Shown here piece after piece: positions 52,201 through 63,680 of a stretch of DNA of 64,000 nt. Made by a program: the position numbers and the translations under genes. Position 1 is the stretch's first letter; each line of letters starts with the position of its first letter. Under the pieces are notes generated by a model. That model had not been told where the DNA came from and made no database searches. It was given only the letters and a program-made list of their open reading frames with translations. This DNA comes from Chrysoperla carnea (taxonomy: Eukaryota > Arthropoda > Insecta > Neuroptera > Chrysopidae), in assembly GCF_905475395.1 (NCBI RefSeq), contig NC_058339.1, positions 24,312,001 through 24,376,000 of the forward strand, read 5' to 3'.

Positions 52201-53206
52201 AAGTTATTTTTATATTGAAAAAATTTGTTATTTTTAAAATATGAATAATTAACATATTTACTGTCAAATAAATTATGGTACGAAGAAAATAAACATATTT
52301 TTTTTTTGTCTTTTTAATTTTTTAAGGAATATAATATCCATTGACAAGGTTAAGTTTACAAAATTGTTTCTTCAAATAAATGATTAATAATGAAATATTT
52401 AAATATAATTATATAGTTAATACATATTCAAAAATGTTTTTTTTTAAATAGCCTATGATTATTTATTGTAAAATGGAAAAATTGTTACATTTAATTTATG
52501 TTCTAATCTGAAGGGAAAAATAATAATTTTTACCTGTAAGTAGCCTCACATAGGAGGAAATTTTATTCATAAAATATAGGATTAAAAGTTTACATTGAGA
52601 AGTAAAATTATTTTATGGGCAGGTACATTTAGTAATTAGTATGCAAATTATACCTGTATCTGTATACATAGTGGTCCATGTTATAACAGCAAGCTTTCAT
52701 GAAATGACAAATCATCTTATAGCCGGATAGTCCTTTTCGAGCCCTTTTCTAGATATAGAGTGTTAAAATTTTACGAAAACGTGATACTAGTACGAATATT
52801 TTGCTAAAACGGTTGTTTAGAAAAATTGAAAATTTGGCATGGATACAATATAATTAATAGAAATGTGGGTCATTGTTAGTAGTGATGAGCGAGACCAAGA
52901 CCATAGTTATCATGGACTTGTTCTTGATCTTGACGATTGTACCCAAACTGTCTTGGTCTTGCACCCAAACTGTGTTATATCGAAAGCTAGTGGATAAGTT
53001 CTTGTTTTTTTTTTTTTTTATTTCTCTGGTTTTACTTAAAATGCGAAAGAAAAATTTACTCAGGAAAACTTCTTTAGACGCAATTGGCTTTGGGATGGGG
53101 AAAGCACTGGACTGGAGTGATCGTCACGGAGTGAATCTCTAACCTAAAACTTCAATCTGAATTCAACCTACCTGGGAGATCTGTGGTATCACTTCAAAAA
53201 CTGTGT

Positions 53207-53371
53207 TCGAAACAATCATATCCGATACATTTCAAAACAAATACGAAGCTTTTGGTCATACTCCTGTGCGTGTAGATGGAAAATACGTTTAGATTTTCTG
53301 AATGTATTGAATGTTACCATCACCCATTTTGAAAATTGTGTTATTGAATTTTATTAGAAAGATATGTTATA
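53207..53371 (+). repeat. ~165-bp inverted duplicate, arm 1
   Basis: AATCATATCCGATACATTTC through AAATTGTGTTATTGAATTTT is nearly identical (about 95% by eye) to the reverse complement of 55516-55680. A partial open frame (KYEAFGHTPVRVDGKYV) ends at TAG in both copies; I do not recognise it. Confidence 0.8.
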
Positions 53372-54805
53372 ACGCAGTCATAAATTATTTAATATTTTTT
53401 TATGCCCACGTTACTAATTTCAATTAAGAAATTATGAAATTTGTATTATTCATACTATAATAAATAAAAAAAATATAGTTATTCCAAAGTTTAAGATAAT
53501 CACTTCCGTCGACAGGCCTCATGATTGTCTTTGTATATATAAATTTTTACTTTCATTGTATAACACAGATTAATTTTAATTTGAAGTTAAAATATGGTTG
53601 CTTTTAAGGGAGCAGCCTGTAGGATTATTACAGAAATTTAGTAATATTTTCGATAAAATAGTTTTTGCTCAATTAAGTTTAGCATACGTACCTATAAGCC
53701 TAAATATCACATTTTGACAAAAGCTGATTGTTACTGGTTCAATTATTGACATACAAAAATTTGATAGATTACAACTAATTTTATATTAATATTGTATTTT
53801 CTTTGTTTTAGGTAAGTTTACATGAATTTTTCTCTGCAATCACAAAACTGTCTTCAATTAGTAAGTAAATAAAAAATTCCTCTGTAGTTTTTAGTTTTGA
53901 TTTTTGAGAAGACTGAATCCTTTGCGTACAGAAACTGCAGACACTTTGAATAATAATTTTTTCAAATAAAATCTTAATCAAATACCTTAATTGTCTTTCT
54001 GATTCTCTTGTAATACTGAAAATAGAACCACGAGTAAAAAATATGATTGGAATTTGGAAATGTGTCTAGTTTTCTCGCTTTCCTTGACTTTAAATTATTA
54101 AAATTTCTAATGACTTTTTTTAATAGGAAATATTTTAGTGAAAATTGATTTTCTATTTTCATGGTCAAAATTACTTTCATATTCTACATTCTTTGTAAAG
54201 ACCTTTCGAATTAAAAAAAAAGAACATTTTTATTGCACTAAGATAGTAAACATTATTACTTATTAAAACAAGTAAATGTAATTGAATTAACAATTTATTT
54301 TTGTTAATTTTACAATAGGTGTTAATTTGTGTCATAAGTTCATGTATTGACATTGTTCAAAAACAAAATGTGGTTTGCTTAATTAAATTAAAATTCAAGG
54401 GTGATGAAATTAACTAAAGTGATTATTTGAAGACCTTAATCTTTGAAGCTATTAAAGAGGGATTAACCAATCTATTTGAATAAAATTTCATACTACCATA
54501 ATTAATCCATTTAGTATTTTAATTAACCACTGCCGTGCGGAGAACATAGTTAGTAGTTTTATGAAATAATTTATTTTTTTGTGAATATTAAAATAGATAT
54601 TGAAATGATTTTGCATTTGCAAAAAAAATTTGGATAAAAAATACTTTTTAAAGCACAAGCTTTCATTGTATTTAAGAGTAGAAAATAATTTTGTATTAGT
54701 CACTCATTTACATTACTATTTGTAAAAGCTTAAGTCGCTCAATATCAAAATTTAGTTCCAAGATTCCGCCCGAACAAACATAGTTACATAGGTGAATGCA
54801 TTGAG

Positions 54806-54925
54806 GTGCTCCGAATCATTGTTGATATTTTATATTGTGCGCCTCAAGCTTTTACGTATAGCCCATGTATAAGTGAATACTACCAAATTATTTTCTACTT
54901 TTTATTACAATAAAAGATTGTGCTT
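54806..54925 (+). repeat. Dispersed repeat, copy 2
   Basis: Second copy of the unit at 49155-49287: ATATTGTGCGCCTCAAGC, then ATTATTTTCTACTTTTTATT and ACAATAAAAGATTGTGC. It lies just upstream of AACTTCCC element copy 3. Confidence 0.65.
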
Positions 54926-54940
54926 TCAAAAGTTTATTTT

Positions 54941-55253
54941 AACTTCCCAGAGGAAGTTAATGTAATGGGGCCGATGTTGAAAATCTCCAGTTTTACATAT
55001 TTCCGCGGTTTCAATATCCGAATCAATGGTAATAAAAAACCTGGAAAATAACTGAATAAATAGAATCTGAAAAGTGGATAAAACACATCATTTATCTATG
55101 GAGATAATGATCGTTCCAGCATAAGTTGTAGTACATGTTCGAAGAATAATCTATGAAGTCTAACAAGACAAGTTTTTTCTGTTTTTTCCCTCTGGGAAGT
55201 TAGGCGTGTGGCCAACAGGGGTCGCATTCACACGACTTCAGTACCACACCGAC
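54941..55253 (+). mobile_element. AACTTCCC-ended repeat element, copy 3 (internally deleted)
   Basis: Starts AACTTCCCAGAGGAAGTT (a perfect hairpin) at 54941, has CCTCTGGGAAGTT at 55189-55201, and ends CAGTACCACACCGAC. Compared with copies 1 and 2 it lacks the middle segment between AATATCCGAATCAA and ATGGTAATAAAAA. Confidence 0.75.
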
Positions 55254-55515
55254 TATGTACTGCCAATTTATTAATTTAGGCCTAAAAGAGGCATGCACAC
55301 AAGTGAAGAAAATAGCCTCGTAATGTTGCACTAAACTAATGTAGAGTATTTTTATATATTTATCGTTTCTTTATAAAGCAAATCATTTATTAAGAATGAT
55401 AATTTATATTAATTACTTTAAAATATGTAAGTGGAAAACTAAACAAACAACTAACCTCCATATTAAACACTCAACTGACCATAAATGTATGTACTGTAAA
55501 TTATACTATACTTAT

Positions 55516-55680
55516 ATCTTTCTCATAAAATTCAATAACACAATTTTCAAAATGGGTGATGGTAACATTCAATACATTCAGAAAATCTAAACGTATTTTC
55601 CATCTATACGCACAGGAGTATGACCAACAGCTTCGTATTTCTTTTGAAATGTATCGGATATGATTGTTCATCCTAATAGA
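55516..55680 (-). repeat. ~165-bp inverted duplicate, arm 2
   Basis: Reverse-complement partner of 53207-53371. The arms are 2.1 kb apart and enclose unrelated AT-rich sequence plus AACTTCCC element copy 3. The open frame 55501-55686 on the minus strand is in this repeat. Confidence 0.8.
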
Positions 55681-55689
55681 CCTCAAAAT

Positions 55690-56290
55690 TTTGCTACTAG
55701 AAGCCCTGAGCTATTTTGTCATCCGACTGTTGCTATCAATCACTCATGTGCTTAATTCCGGGACCAGGATTCCACTTTTTGGAAACCTATTAGAGCTAGG
55801 TTAATTTTAATCACAAACTTGAAAAGTATGACTCAAATTAAGTAGAATTACATACTTGGTTTATCAAAATTGGATAAAATTTGGATGTGATAGAGCAAAA
55901 TTAAATTTTTTGGATTCTGATGACGTCATAAAGTTAAAAAATTCGATTTTTTTCATAACACAGGCAAATTTGATCCGATCTCATTGGAATTGTTTTTGAA
56001 ACCCACTACTTTTGGGTCATTCTTTTCAGCTGTGATGTCGTTATTTCGCTAGCTATCACTTATGTGCTTCATCCCGGGACCAGGACTCCAAATTCTTGAA
56101 ACCAATTAGAGCGAGGTTAATTTTGATCACAAATTTGAAAAGTATGGCCCAAATTTAGTAGAACTACATACTTGATTTATCAAAATTGGATTAAATTTGG
56201 ATGTGATAAAGCAAAATTAAATTTTTTGGATTTTTATGACGTCATAAAGTTAAAAAATTCGATTTATTTGATAACACATTCAATTTTTAT
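55690..56290 (-). repeat. TGACGTCA tandem array, reverse orientation, ~2 units
   Basis: Two units ~318 nt apart, with TATCAMTYATGTGCTT at about 55736 and 56054, TGACGTCA at 55921-55928 and 56237-56244, and GAGCAAAATTAAATTTTTTGG-type blocks. It is the reverse complement of the family at 7290-8190. Confidence 0.75.
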
Positions 56291-56592
56291 GAGGCTTTTC
56301 TATTTTTCTATAAACAATCACAATCATAAAATTGATGAGTCATTCATTTATTGTCACCACGCATACCAGTCATAATAATATGTCATAGTGTGTATAATGA
56401 AGTGTGTTTATGTATTTTATTAATTTATTGTAGAATTTGTTCCAGTTAATTAATTTTTTTAATCTATGTGTAAAATTATTTATATTATTTACATATTTAT
56501 ATGAAAAGTAAACTCATTTTTGTATTAAATTTATAATTACGTTATTATTAAATTATTATTACGTCAAATTCAGAAACGAAATAATCTATTAA

Positions 56593-56835
56593 TATAGCCA
56601 AGCGAAGAGGGTGGATAGAATTTCTGAGATATCGCTATGTTTAGATCGATTTTAGTCCGTATCTCAAAAAACTATTCGACCAGTCAACAAATGAACACAA
56701 TTTTTGTACTTTTTGGGTCAAAATTACCTTACACACTGAGTTTTATCGAAATTGGAGGTAAGAAATTTTTTCTATTTTTTTTTTCAATTTTTTAAAGGGT
56801 ACCCCTTTAAAAAGAAAAAAACGAGAATAACGAGG
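56593..56835 (+). repeat. ~307-bp repeat family, single partial unit
   Basis: AGCCAAGCGAAGAGGGTGG leads into TTTCTGAGATATCGCTATGT, GATCGATTTTAGTCCGTATC and TTTTTGTACTTTTTGGGTCA. About three quarters of a unit, degraded at the end. Confidence 0.75.
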
Positions 56836-57475
56836 ATTAAACTTTTTTTTTAAGTCTAAAAACTGTAATAAATAATAAATAATAGCTTGGCTAAACCAAC
56901 TATTTTTCGTCAAAATAATTTTTTTGCTACGTGCATCACCCGTGTGATGGACATATCATTTTTTACCTTTCATTAATAATTAATTTATTGAAATATATTA
57001 ATTAGCATTTGATATGTATTACAAATTATATCTTGTAGTTTGAATATTTCAATAAATTAATATTTCAATTCAATGTAAATGAATTTTACCAATGTTATTC
57101 GTAATTTGAAACATATTCATCAACAGCAAGTGACATGTGACCTCGAATAACTAGTGTTGAGTGCTGAGATTATACTTTTTAAAGTTATTATTATTTCGTC
57201 AAATTCTTATTAGATTTTAAAAGAAACTGTATCAATTATTAGCAGAAAATTTAATTTAGGAGAGATTAAGGTAAAAAGATCCCACGTCGTTTTAAGTCGA
57301 GTAAAGTAGTGTCATCGTTGAATAATTGTTAACAGCAATTTTCAATTTGCACATAACTTGAAAATTTGGGCCATAATATATACATTTTTCATTAGGTCAT
57401 TTTCCCCCAATCTCCTCTATTTTTAAAGTAAATATTACAATAAGTTTAAGTAAATATTATAATCCATGTATGAAT

Positions 57476-57880
57476 CTATTCGTTGTGTGCGTAGTTATGG
57501 TAGGGACAATAAAATCGATGCCAGCGCTTTCAATGAAAAATTTTGGCGATAAAGGAGGCTGTTATGACTAATTTGCAATTCTTTACATGTTTACAATCTT
57601 ATAGAAAATTAAAAATTAAAATTATTAAAAAACACTAATTAATTAAACTTAATGCATTAAAAATTGTGAAAATAAGAAATCAAATTGCACAAAAATTATT
57701 TTTCAAGTGTAAATTATCATAATTATTTATTTAAATTTGTGAGACAATAATATTAAATTTTCAATGTAAGTCATAACTGCAATCCATACAATTATATATG
57801 CATCCATACAATTCTATAATTAAAGTAGTGTATCGTTACCATAGAAACGTCTCCTATAAAACTCACGCACGACGCGAATA
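57476..57880 (+). mobile_element. Uninterrupted copy of a ~405-bp repeat (empty site)
   Basis: Begins CTATTCGTTGTGTGCGTAG and ends ACTCACGCACGACGCGAATA. The ends are imperfect inverted repeats (CTATTCG and CGAATA). It matches 60796-62208 almost throughout, but here CAATTATATATGCATCC is continuous where the other copy carries a 1-kb insertion. Non-coding. Confidence 0.8.
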
Positions 57881-58489
57881 AAGAAATATCTATGAAAATT
57901 GTTTCGTTTTTAGTATATCTACCAGGACATGTACCGCTGGCAGAGCGGCAAAAGTTTGGAAACAATCGATGTAATTTCTTGTTACTGTATTTTTAAAATC
58001 GCATACTTTCGGTTCCATTCTGTATGATTTTGCAAAATGCCTTTGTAAGTATTTGTTTTCTTACTTAAACCTACTAAATATTGATTTTTCACAATAAGAA
58101 ACTAATCACTAAATAAATATACTAATAGCCGTAACGGTTCTGGATTAAATAAATTTTACAGTACTCAATATTCACACATATTATAATCATATTCACCAAA
58201 GTAAATATACGTCTAATTTTAATAGCGGTTTTCTGGATGACCAGCTTTATACGCTCCACCCCCTTTTTTCTCAGGAAACGAAATTTTAAAAAATATGAAA
58301 TATAGATATGTAACTAATAATTTTTTATCTAGTTTATTGTAAGCAAATTTTAGCAGATACTGCATCCAACATATGATTTTCAAATGGGCCCCTATTTTGT
58401 TAATCGTTTATGAAATTTATTGGTCGAAAAATCTATTGATATTCATAACTTAGTTTTTAGTTCTCCTACCCAGCGAAAGCGGAAATAAG

Positions 58490-59085
58490 TGAAGTTTATA
58501 ACAAAATAGTCTTTATATTTTAAACTACAATTTCCCAGCGAAGAGGGTGGGTAGAGGGTGGGTATTTCTGAGATATCGCAATATTTTGATCGATTTTAGT
58601 CCGTATCTCAAAAACTATTCGGCCAGTCAACAAATGCACCCCATTTTTGTACTTTTTGGGTCAAAGTTACCTTATATACTGAGTTTTATCGAAATTGGAG
58701 ATAAAATTAATTTTTCGATTTTGCAATTTTTTAAGGGATTCCCCTTTGAAAAAATCGAGAAAATCGGGGAAAAAATTTTTGTTTTGGAATTTGATGAAAG
58801 TCGGTGGGTAGGATTATTTTGATCCAAAAAGTATAAAAATCGGATTAATTTAATGATTGGATGCAGAGTTTCTGAGATATCGCAATATTTGCATTGATTT
58901 TAGTCTGTATCTCAAAAACTATTTGACCAGTCAACAAATGCACCCAATTTTTGTACTTTTTAGGTCAAAATTACCTTATATACTGAGTTTTATCGAAATT
59001 GGAGATAAAAAAATTTTTCGGTTTACGCGATAGTCTTTGTTTTTTAAAAGGAGGAATTGCCCAGCAAAGCGGGCGAGTATCTGCT
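58490..59085 (+). mobile_element. Helitron-type element: ~305-bp tandem units with hairpin-CTAG 3' end
   Basis: Two units, with TTTCTGAGATATCGCAATAT at 58563 and 58868, are followed by AGGAATTGCCCAGCAAAGCG, GGCGAGTATCTG and CTAG (59082-59085) before T. GCCCAGCAAAGCGGGC folds into a short stem, and CTAG lies about 10 nt further, which is the Helitron 3' signature (hairpin then CTRR, inserted before T). CCCAGCGAAGAGGGTGGGTA also precedes the array. No Rep/helicase gene is present, so it is non-autonomous. Confidence 0.65.
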
Positions 59086-59411
59086 AGTTACAATATATAT
59101 GACAAAATATTTAAATTATTATATTTATGTTGTTTATAAACATTTAATCTAATCTTAATAACGTGTTTCATTTCACATACATAATATTATGTTCATTATA
59201 CTTACCTTAAGATAAAAATATAATAACATAAATTAAATTAAAAAAGCCTGTTGCTACTTACCTGCCACAGTTGTTGCTACTCGCAATGTGGATGTTTAAA
59301 AAAACAAATATTTTTAGAAAAACGTGCTTTAAATTAAAATGTACAATAAATGTTAAAAAAATGCATAATAATATGAATCATATTTTATGTCATATCAATA
59401 AACGATAAATA

Positions 59412-60016
59412 CAGAGTGGCACGAATTTTTTTTTTTTTAGAATATCCTGAAATTTACGCATTTCAGAACAAATTGGTCCCAAGTCAATCTATTCCTTAAT
59501 TATTAAAATTCTAAGATCCATCATTTGATGAACAGAGACTATTATAATTAGAGTACCTATTGATGATAGAAGAGAGATATTTATATTATCAAATTTATAA
59601 ACAGCACTTACACACAATAAAATATATATTTTTTTAGTTACGTGGTATTGTAAAGCCAAAAATAACTCCCTTACTTGACTACAAAACATGTATTTGGTTT
59701 ATATGTATGTATCGTGGAATAAACCAAACCTTTCTTACAATACTGTACAATCACCTTAACGCTCACTTTAATTTAATTTTACTATGGTAACTTTTCATTA
59801 GCTTAGATTTTGACACTAATTTGGCTATTTTCAATGGTTAAAAATGATAATAACTATTTATCCAAGCAAAAAGTAGTTCGCTTATCTCTCGGGCGTAGAT
59901 AAAATTGTCGAAATTTTTTTTCAATGCGTTTATAAAATAAACAATTCTCGGCACAACCTTTATAAAGAGTAAATTTACCTTAGTTTTTTGTATAAATTTT
60001 TTTGTGGCACACTCTA
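59412..60016. mobile_element. TA-flanked TIR element (probable)
   Basis: CAGAGTGGCACGAATTTTTTT on the left is approximately inverted as AAATTTTTTTGTGGCACACTCTA on the right, bordered by TA. About 605 bp, AT-rich; the minus-strand frame at 59489-59689 is not recognisable. The inverted ends are imperfect. Confidence 0.5.
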
Positions 60017-60019
60017 TAT

Positions 60020-60790
60020 GCTACTTGTAATATATACTATATAATTATTATTATAGAATTAACAGTAAAATTATTCATTAAATTGATAAAAAAAAATACA
60101 ATTGGTGCAATTCTCTGATAACTATAAATATAAATATTTATTTTAGCTTCTTTACTTATATCTATCTATTTGGGTTTTTCTCGAGATGGAATTTGATGAC
60201 ATATTTGTACAGTATGAATCAATGAGTAAATAAGAAAATTATGTGAGTTATTTATTTAAGAAACTCTTATATTAGTCACAATAGTTTACGCTAAATTCAT
60301 CGATATTATTTTTCATGGGTGATACTGGGAAAGGAATCTTTTGCCGTTTTTAACGTATTTGGTTTTCGATAACTATGTTTTTACTTTAACGGCAGAAAGA
60401 AAAATCGTCGTAATGATTAACGTATGATTAATTTTAGACTAATATTTGCGCGTTTTTACTCTCAGAGCTCTGAAGTACATAGATAAAACGTGGGAGAATT
60501 CGGCTTGTACACTTTCTCATTATGTTACGGGACCTCATTGCTCTAGAAAGTGTTCGTCACCTGATTATATGTGGTGTATGATTGGATAGATTTATTGATT
60601 TTTCAATGTCAATATCTCGGAAAGTATGCACCAGATCTAAATTTTTTAAAGAACTTTTTCGTTCATCTATTTGAGCAGAATCTCGTAGGAAAGTTTTCCG
60701 GGGTCAATTAAAGAACACCCTGTATTTTATTTTTTCAAAATTCTGCACTCTAAGAAATAGAAGAGACTGGAGTGTTAAGAATTGGCACCC
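60020..60790. other. AT-rich intergenic sequence
   Basis: GAACACCCTGTATTTTA (60713-60729) resembles a TIR end of a TA-flanked miniature element, but I could not find the partner end. No gene seen. Confidence 0.4.
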
Positions 60791-60795
60791 GATAC

Positions 60796-62208
60796 CTATT
60801 CGTTGTGTGCGTAGTCATGGTAGGGACAATAAAATCGATGCCAGCGCTTTAAGTGAAAAATTTTGGAGTTAAAGGGGGCTGTTATGACTAATTTGCAATT
60901 CTTTACATGTTAATGTAATAGAAATGTCAAATTAAAATTATTGAAAAACACGAATTAATTAAACTTAATGCATTAAAAATTGTGAAAATAAGAAATCAAA
61001 TTGAACAAATATTATTTTTCAAATGTAAATTATCATAATTATTTATTTAAATTTGTGAGACAAGAATATTAAATTTTAAATGTAAGTCTTAAATGCAATC
61101 CATACAATTATACTGGGTGTTCCAAACCACCCGTCCAGGCTGATTATTCTGAATAGTTTTAAAAAAAAATTGAAACGAAAAAACACGTATCAAATATTTT
61201 TTGAAACTCTATCTAACCATACAAAAACACCCTCCACCCTCAACCCCTGTTAGGGGTAGGGGGTGTAACTTGAAAAAATCAAATGGAAACCCCTATTTTT
61301 TTCTGCAGATTTGGATTCTTCAGAAGAAAAGACAAACATTTTGTCTAAGAAATTTTTCCCGATTTTCGGTAGATCGCGCTACAATCGACAAAAATCATTC
61401 TTTTAGATTTGGCATAAGAATTGCGCCGTTCAATGGCAAAAATCAAAACGAAAAAGTAAAAAAAAAAATAAAAACACAAACACACAGAACCAAAACAAAA
61501 GCAACACAAAAGTTAGAAATTCAACGAAAATAAAAGAGAAGCGAAAGTGTCGAATTGCGGTAATTGAGGTAAACCACTAGACAATTGGGAGGATGCTAAA
61601 TAAAGCTCTTAGAAAGAATTAGATATGAATCATTTTAGATTTAATTTTTTTTCAGACTTTCCAAAATAAAAAAAAACATTTTTACAAAAATAATTTTTCT
61701 AAATCATAATAAAATATGAAAAATAAAAACAGAATAGTCTTTTCTTCAAAAAAACAAAAACAAAATTGAAAATAACTATTCTCGACTCAAAAAACTTTTC
61801 TCGCCTTCACTTGAACTGCAATTCTAATGCCAAATCTAAAAGAACGATTTTTGTCGATTGTAGCGTGATCTACCGAAAATCGGGAAAAATTTCTTAGACA
61901 AAATGTTTGTCTTTTCTTCTGAAGAATCCAAATCTGCAGAAAAAAATAGGGGTTTCCATTTGATTTTATCAAGTTACACCCCCTACCCCTAACAGGGGTT
62001 GAGGGTGGAGGGTGTTTTTGGTATGGTTAGATAGAGTTTCAAAAAATATTTGATACGTGTTTTTTCGTTTCAATTTTTTTTGAAAACTATTCAGAATAAT
62101 CAGCCTGGACGGGTGGTTTGGAACACCCCGTATATGCATCCATACAATTCTATAATTAAAGTAGTGTATCGTTTCCATGGAAACGAAACTCACGCAAGGA
62201 GCGAATAG
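60796..62208 (+). mobile_element. Second copy of the ~405-bp repeat, split by a nested insertion
   Basis: The left part (60796-61112) and right part (62131-62208) together match 57476-57880. The ends are CTATTCGTTGTGTGCGTAG and ACTCACGCAAGGAGCGAATAG. The split is at CAATTATA / TATATGCATCC. Confidence 0.8.
61113..62130. mobile_element. Nested 1,018-bp transposon with ~310-bp inverted repeats
   Basis: CTGGGTGTTCCAAACCACCC at the left is inverted as GGGTGGTTTGGAACACCCCG at the right. The arms stay nearly identical through CACCCTCAACCCCTGTTAGG and GATTTGGATTCTTCAGAAG to TTGGCATAAGAATTGC. Comparison with the empty copy at 57476-57880 shows exactly one TA was duplicated, which points to Tc1/mariner-like integration. 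The interior (about 61430-61800) is A-rich filler. The open frames 61201-61533 (+) and 61787-61972 (-) are the two arms read in their own frames, not a transposase. Confidence 0.85.
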
Positions 62209-62209
62209 T

Positions 62210-62974
62210 TCATTAAGCCTATAAAAATATTAAACAATTTTTTGCAGTATTATAAAATTTAAAGCATGGCTGGTAGAGGTGAGGAGGATCATCTCTGTGT
62301 TGGCTCTAATTTCTGGATTACGCTTTATAAAGAAAGAGACAAATATAGTTGGTTAGATTAGATTACACCTTCCTTCGCACTAGCGTCCTTCTAACTTGTA
62401 CCTGAAATACTCTTACGCTTTCCAGTGGACACTATTTTATTTAAACTTCCAGATAACGTAATCCTCCTTAAATCTACTCTCCATAATGTATACGAAAGAA
62501 CTTACTAGAAAACATCTACCATCAAGTATTGATAAATGCAATAAAATAGATCTTTTAAACATAACGTACAAAGAAGTACGCTGGTTATACAAGTACTTAT
62601 ATTATTTATTATTGGCGCCATTTAATTGTTATGTTCTGAGTAAAATAAGAAAAGTACATTTTATGCCGTTTTTTTTTTTACATTATAATGCAACAAAAAG
62701 TGACAGTGTAACACAACTATAATGAAATCATATAATTTTCTCTTTTTTTTTACAATACCTTCCCAAGTATCTTATTTATATACATTTAATATCTGTAATG
62801 AGTTTCATTTATTTGTTAATTTTAACCGGATCGGTATAGAAATATAATTTATATAAATGATGAATATTCAAAACTATAATGCAATAATGTTGTTTGTACA
62901 GTACGGTTTCTTAAGGTAAATAAATCATCGGATTTAAATTAATTAAAGATGTAAAGAATAAATGTTTAAAATAA
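62210..62974. other. AT-rich intergenic sequence
   Basis: A plus-strand frame at 62486-62722 (EVRWLYKYLYYLLLAPFNC) has no family match. Nothing else seen. Confidence 0.4.
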
Positions 62975-63680
62975 TCTATACTCGGTGGTTTTTGGGGTCG
63001 TTTTGATCCAAAAAGTATAAATAAATATATCGGGTTAATTTAATGATTGGATTCAGAGTTTCTGAGATATCGCAATATTTGGATCGATTTTAGTCCGTAT
63101 CTTAAAAACTATTCGACCAGTCAACAAATGCACCCTATTTTTGTACTTTTTGAGACAAAATTACCTTATATACTGTGCTTTATCGATATTGGAGATAAAA
63201 AATTTTTATCGATTTTTTGCAAATTTTTTAAGGGGTACGTACCCCTTTGAAAAATTCGAGAAATCGGGAAAAAAATTGTGTTTTGGAATTTGATGAAACT
63301 CCGTAGATGGGGTAATTTTGATCAAAAAATTATAAAAATCAGGTTAATTTAATGATTGGAGGCAGAGTTTCTGAGATATCGCAATATTTGGATCGATTTT
63401 AGTCCGTATCTCAAAAACTATTCAACCAGTCAACAAATGCACCCGATTTTTGTACTTTTTGGGTTCAAATTACCTTATATACGAGTTTTATCGAAATTGG
63501 AGATAAGAAAAATTTTTCGATTTTTTGCAATTTTCTTAGAGGTACCCCCTTTGAAAAAATCGAGAAAATCGGGAAAAAAATTTGTGTTTTAGAATTTGAT
63601 GAAACCCGGTGGATGGGATAATTTTTATCCAAAAAGTATAAAAATCAGGTTAATTTAATGATTGGATGCAAAATTTTTTT
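62975..63680 (+). repeat. ~307-bp tandem repeat array, ~2.3 units
   Basis: TTTCTGAGATATCGCAATAT recurs at 63059 and 63367, and GGTTAATTTAATGATTGGA at about 63032, 63340 and 63648 (308-nt period). A perfect 18-nt palindrome AAGGGGTACGTACCCCTT sits at 63230-63247 in the first unit. Same family and orientation as the arrays at 12182 and 58490. Beyond 63665 the sequence diverges. Confidence 0.85.

Larger units (their letters stand above)
47130..53200. other. Gene-poor AT-rich stretch
   Basis: Apart from the hairpin at 47923 and the dispersed repeat at 49155, nothing is recognisable. A GC-rich island at 51318-51440 is built of GAGGCGAG/CTCGCCTC words, partly as inverted copies. A G10 tract is at 51568-51577. 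The plus-strand frame 52873-53142 starts in a Thr/Lys/Leu-rich low-complexity stretch and looks spurious. Confidence 0.45.

Noticed and set aside
61201-62193. Open frames at 61201-61533 (+), 61787-61972 (-) and 61969-62193 (-)
   Set aside because: These are the two inverted arms of one TIR element read separately. Shared peptides (NGNPYFFLQIW) come from the palindrome, not from a gene.
58547-63592. Recurrent open frame reading FLRYRNIWIDFSPYLKNYS at 58547, 63047 and 63356
   Set aside because: It repeats because the DNA is a 307-308 bp tandem repeat. The period is not a multiple of three, the frame breaks in each unit, and no start or splice support exists.
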